The notes under the pieces are model-generated. The model ran no database searches. It was not told where the DNA came from and worked only from the letters and a program-made list of their open reading frames with translations. This document shows, one piece after another, positions 61,294 to 64,000 of a stretch of DNA of 64,000 nt. The translations under genes were made by a program, and so were the position numbers. Position 1 is the stretch's first letter; each line of letters starts with the position of its first letter. Source of the DNA: Methylobacter sp. Lineage in GTDB: Bacteria; Pseudomonadota; Gammaproteobacteria; Methylococcales; Methylomonadaceae. The DNA lies in NCBI GenBank assembly GCA_030699385.1, contig JAUYMY010000019.1, forward strand, positions 1 to 64,000, given 5' to 3'.

Positions 61294-63183
61294 ATGAACC
61301 TTAATAAAAAGATATTCATTACCTTCTTTATTTCAGTCACCGGTTTATTATGCACCACTCTTTATTTAATTGATACGCAGGCAGAACAGCATGAAATCAC
61401 ACGCATTATTGCTGATTTGGACGCCGCTCAAGTGCAATTTCAACATGATTTGGACATCGAGCAAAAACAAATTCAGACGCTCACGCAGGTTATCACCGCC
61501 GATCAAAAGTTTCGCTCTTTTTTAGCACAAATAAAAGATAATTTTTATCCGTTTGTTGAAGAAATCGGCAAAGATACCGGAGCTGATTTTGTCTTTATGC
61601 TCAACGATGAACCCACTATTCGGGCTGTATATTCATTAAACGACCAGCAAAAACCGCCGCTAGAGCGCAACCTGTCAAGCTTCAACGTCCAAAGCAGTTT
61701 AGATTCGGGCCTGATGTCCTCCAAAATGGTCAGCTTAGATAAAGGCCTATACAGCAGTCATTTTATTCCGTTAAAAGAAAACCTGAACGATGATTACGCC
61801 GTAGGTTTAATCATCGTGTGCAATCAAATCAATGATGCCTGGATAGCTAAATTATTAACTCAAAAGAATGCGCTGCAAGCGGTATTTTTCAATAACAAGC
61901 AAGTGGTTGCCAAAAATACCGATGCAGAAATGGCTGCGGCCATCTTCAGCCATCAAGCCGACATTAGCGAAAAAGGCCTGTTCAGCTGGAATAATCAGCG
62001 CTATATCGCCAAACAAGCGCTATTCGAGCCGCAAAATACCCAGTCAGGCTATCTGCTGAGCGCTAATCTGGATCAGGCACTACTGACTTTCAAGCAATTG
62101 CAACAACAGGTTTTGCTGATCGGCAGCGGTATTTTATTGGTTGGCGCATTACTGTTCATGCTGATTTCACAACGCATCACGCGGCCGTTACGCTTAATCA
62201 CCCAAGGCACTTTGGAAATAAAAAACGGCAACTATCAGCATCGCATTGATTATCAAAATGCAGACGAAGTCGGACAATTAGCCGGTGCTTTTAATGTGAT
62301 GGCCGGTGATTTACAAGAAAAAGAACTGATTCGCAGCACTTTCAATAAATACGTCGATCCCGCCATCGTCAGCGAATTACTCAGTCAGCCGGATAAATTA
62401 AGGCTGGGCGGCGAGCGAAAAGAACAATCCGTATTATTCAGCGACATTGCCGGGTTTACCAACTTCAGTGAAAAACTGCCCGCCGAAGCGTTAATCACTG
62501 TCCTCAATGACTATTTATCGGCGATGACGTTAGAAATTAGCCGGGAACACGGCATTCTGGATAAGTTTATCGGCGATGCCATTATGGCATTTTGGAGTCC
62601 GCAATTATGCGATGGCAACCATGCCATTAGCGCGTGCCGGACGGCATTAGCCATGCAAAAAAGGTTGCGACAATTGCGCCCTGAGTGGATTGCTAACGGC
62701 GCCCCGGAAATTAATGTCCGCATCGGTATCGCCACCGGCGCCATGATTGTCGGCAATATTGGCTCGGAACAGGCGCGCAGTTACACTTGTATCGGCGATA
62801 AAGTCAATTACAGCTCGCGTCTGGAGGGCTTAAATAAACACTATGGCACAGAGATTATGATCGACCGGCAAACCGCGACTGAAATCAGCGGCTTTGTGAT
62901 CAGAGAACTCGACACCGTGCGGGTTAAAGGTCGGGCAAGCGGTGAAATTATTTATGAATTAATCGGCACACTTGACGAAGCCGATGATGCGCTGCTGGAA
63001 AAAATAAATCGTTATCAACAGGCATTGAGCTTGTACAGAGCCGCTGATTTTAGCCAGGCGACGCGCATTTTCTCAAGCTTGAACGCCGACGCGCCCAGTC
63101 GCATGATGTTAAAACGCTGTGACTATTTACAACAAAATGCGCCTGAAAACTGGGACGGCATCCATTCGATGCAGGACAAGTAA
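61294..63183 (+). CDS. Membrane class III adenylate/guanylate cyclase with HAMP
   Basis: A 629-residue signalling cyclase. A membrane helix at about 7-26 and another near 267-290 enclose a periplasmic sensor region (Cache-like, about 30-265). HAMP follows at about 290-345. The cyclase domain at about 365-540 has SVLFSDIAGFTNFSE (metal-binding Asp), LDKFIGDAIMAFW and RIGIATGAMIVGNIGS. A helical tail rich in Gln and Tyr ends it. The substrate-specifying residues were not resolved, so cAMP is likely but not proven. It is divergent from the vapBC-like pair. Confidence 0.9.
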   Translation: MNLNKKIFITFFISVTGLLCTTLYLIDTQAEQHEITRIIADLDAAQVQFQHDLDIEQKQIQTLTQVITADQKFRSFLAQIKDNFYPFVEEIGKDTGADFVFMLNDEPTIRAVYSLNDQQKPPLERNLSSFNVQSSLDSGLMSSKMVSLDKGLYSSHFIPLKENLNDDYAVGLIIVCNQINDAWIAKLLTQKNALQAVFFNNKQVVAKNTDAEMAAAIFSHQADISEKGLFSWNNQRYIAKQALFEPQNTQSGYLLSANLDQALLTFKQLQQQVLLIGSGILLVGALLFMLISQRITRPLRLITQGTLEIKNGNYQHRIDYQNADEVGQLAGAFNVMAGDLQEKELIRSTFNKYVDPAIVSELLSQPDKLRLGGERKEQSVLFSDIAGFTNFSEKLPAEALITVLNDYLSAMTLEISREHGILDKFIGDAIMAFWSPQLCDGNHAISACRTALAMQKRLRQLRPEWIANGAPEINVRIGIATGAMIVGNIGSEQARSYTCIGDKVNYSSRLEGLNKHYGTEIMIDRQTATEISGFVIRELDTVRVKGRASGEIIYELIGTLDEADDALLEKINRYQQALSLYRAADFSQATRIFSSLNADAPSRMMLKRCDYLQQNAPENWDGIHSMQDK

Positions 63184-63189
63184 AGCTTT

Positions 63190-63939
63190 TTAATTTTTTG
63201 CACCAAAAATCGATTTCCCCGCGCTGTCCGAGATACCCTGATATTTGGCATAAGCGGTACCGGCAGAACTACGCAATTCCGCCTCACTCGCTTGGTTTGC
63301 AAAACCACGGGCAATGGCTTCCAAGACATAGGCTTCCGGTGCCATCCGGCTAAACGTGGTGACTACCGGTTTTGAACCTGCTGCCTGCAAATGTCCCGAG
63401 AAAAATTCCTCGCTCATGCAGGCCAAAACAACCGCTTGTTTAGTGTGTCCGGCATGTTTTGAAAAACGTTCTACGAGGGCTTGGTTTTGCTTGTCCATCA
63501 AGCCATCATGACCGATAAACACCACCATTTCATGGTTTAACGCATTGGGCGGAGTGGCTGCTTGCTGCATAAAATCAAGCATCGCCTGATCAATCCGGCT
63601 GCCGCGATAAGCATCGGCAGTCACTGTAAGTTTATCTTTCCAAGCAAATTGGCAGCGTTCCAATATAGTGTCACTAATATTTTTTTCGCAACCCAATTTT
63701 TGCCAACCATCGGCCTTGCTCAAAAATGTTTTTACACCGTAAAGCGCGCCCCAATAAAGATTAGTACGCGGATCATCACCATTGCCAATGTGCGCGGGAA
63801 CCGGCACGATGCCTTGTGATACGTTGTCGACCAAGGACACAATGACGGAAATATGCGTGTCCGGCTTGGCTGCGGCAGAAGTCGGCGACAGTGCGGCAAA
63901 CAACGCGGTGAATAAACAAATCAGGCGCAGGGTGATCAT
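63190..63939 (-). CDS. Exported protein, possibly caspase-like fold
   Basis: A 249-residue secreted protein from the ATG at 63939 (GGAGG 10 bp before it). The signal peptide ends near SAAAKP. The middle has an alternating strand/helix layout with VVFIGHDGLMDKQ (a His in a GHDG turn) and, about 45 residues later, VVLACMSEEFF (a Cys after a hydrophobic strand). That His/Cys order and spacing resembles the caspase-clan dyad, but no confirming motif is seen. Alternatively it may be an unrelated alpha/beta protein. It converges on the cyclase gene, 6 bp away. Confidence 0.6.
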   Translation of the reverse strand: MITLRLICLFTALFAALSPTSAAAKPDTHISVIVSLVDNVSQGIVPVPAHIGNGDDPRTNLYWGALYGVKTFLSKADGWQKLGCEKNISDTILERCQFAWKDKLTVTADAYRGSRIDQAMLDFMQQAATPPNALNHEMVVFIGHDGLMDKQNQALVERFSKHAGHTKQAVVLACMSEEFFSGHLQAAGSKPVVTTFSRMAPEAYVLEAIARGFANQASEAELRSSAGTAYAKYQGISDSAGKSIFGAKN

Positions 63940-64000
63940 GTGTGGGAATCCTCCAAATAACAATCAAGTTTCATTTAAGGCGATTTCCAAGAAATAATAT

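Overview
The window reads as a Gammaproteobacterium. The Tol-Pal/ruv order (ybgC-tolQRAB-pal-cpoB beside ruvCAB), queC/queE, serA/serB, DacA-like and MsrPQ genes are all of gammaproteobacterial type. The style of the accessory genes (SmbP, CsbD, DUF3309/DUF3096 mini-proteins, bacteriohemerythrin, cupredoxins, many dispersed inverted-repeat elements) suggests an environmental lineage such as Methylococcales. No one-carbon gene is present to prove that, so the lineage is an inference.

Layout. 1-394: the edge of an ISAs1-type insertion sequence sits in the last codons of a tyrosine integrase next to tRNA-Lys, with a clear promoter and terminator for the tRNA. 444-9992 (all minus): a housekeeping block of queC, queE, cpoB, pal, tolB, tolA (with very long 60-bp-periodic repeats), tolR, tolQ, ybgC, ruvB, ruvA and ruvC. 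9993-11454: an accessory insert (deleted vapC, DUF2442, HNH nuclease) that separates ruvC from its usual partner yebC. 11500-15860: yebC, serB-like, serA, L,D-transpeptidase. 16354-26666: mixed genes (coiled-coil protein, hydrolase, glycosyltransferase, AIM24-like protein, SNF2 helicase, Slp lipoprotein, glutathione reductase, peroxiredoxin) separated by copies of a dispersed repeat, family A.

26592-40863: two blocks of small stress and envelope proteins (CsbD x3, BON x2, SmbP, DUF3309, DUF3096, DUF3185, lmo0937, DUF883, glycine-zipper proteins). Several are under 60 residues. They flank a signalling core: a hybrid histidine kinase, an HD-GYP regulator, an orphan HEAGH metalloprotease-like protein, and a response regulator with an eroded HD-GYP domain. 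41187-45585: an intact VapBC pair, then a cysteine desulfurase next to a phosphorothioation-associated methyltransferase with an M15-peptidase-like tail. No other dnd genes are visible.

45796-50460: a putative light and oxidative-stress cluster (MsrQ, MsrP, fatty acid hydroxylase, LOV protein, SRPBCC protein, then a BLUF protein). 50500-52358: secreted protein, rubredoxin, RimK. 52741-57669 (plus): a four-gene signalling operon (REC-PAS, HDOD, hemerythrin-PAS kinase, REC-HD-GYP). 57834-63939: D-Ala-D-Ala carboxypeptidase, cupredoxin-like pair, frameshifted VapC with its antitoxin, class III cyclase, and a secreted protein with a possible caspase-like fold.

Three recurring non-coding families were found by eye. 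Family A is about 156-230 bp (about 360 bp in one enlarged copy) with ends resembling GTAACTACTCAGCG. Family B is a 148-bp paired-hairpin element; two copies have 8-bp target duplications and one has a paralogous empty site. Family C consists of CACGAAA-rich inverted repeats. All functions are assigned from sequence reading only; no database search was run.
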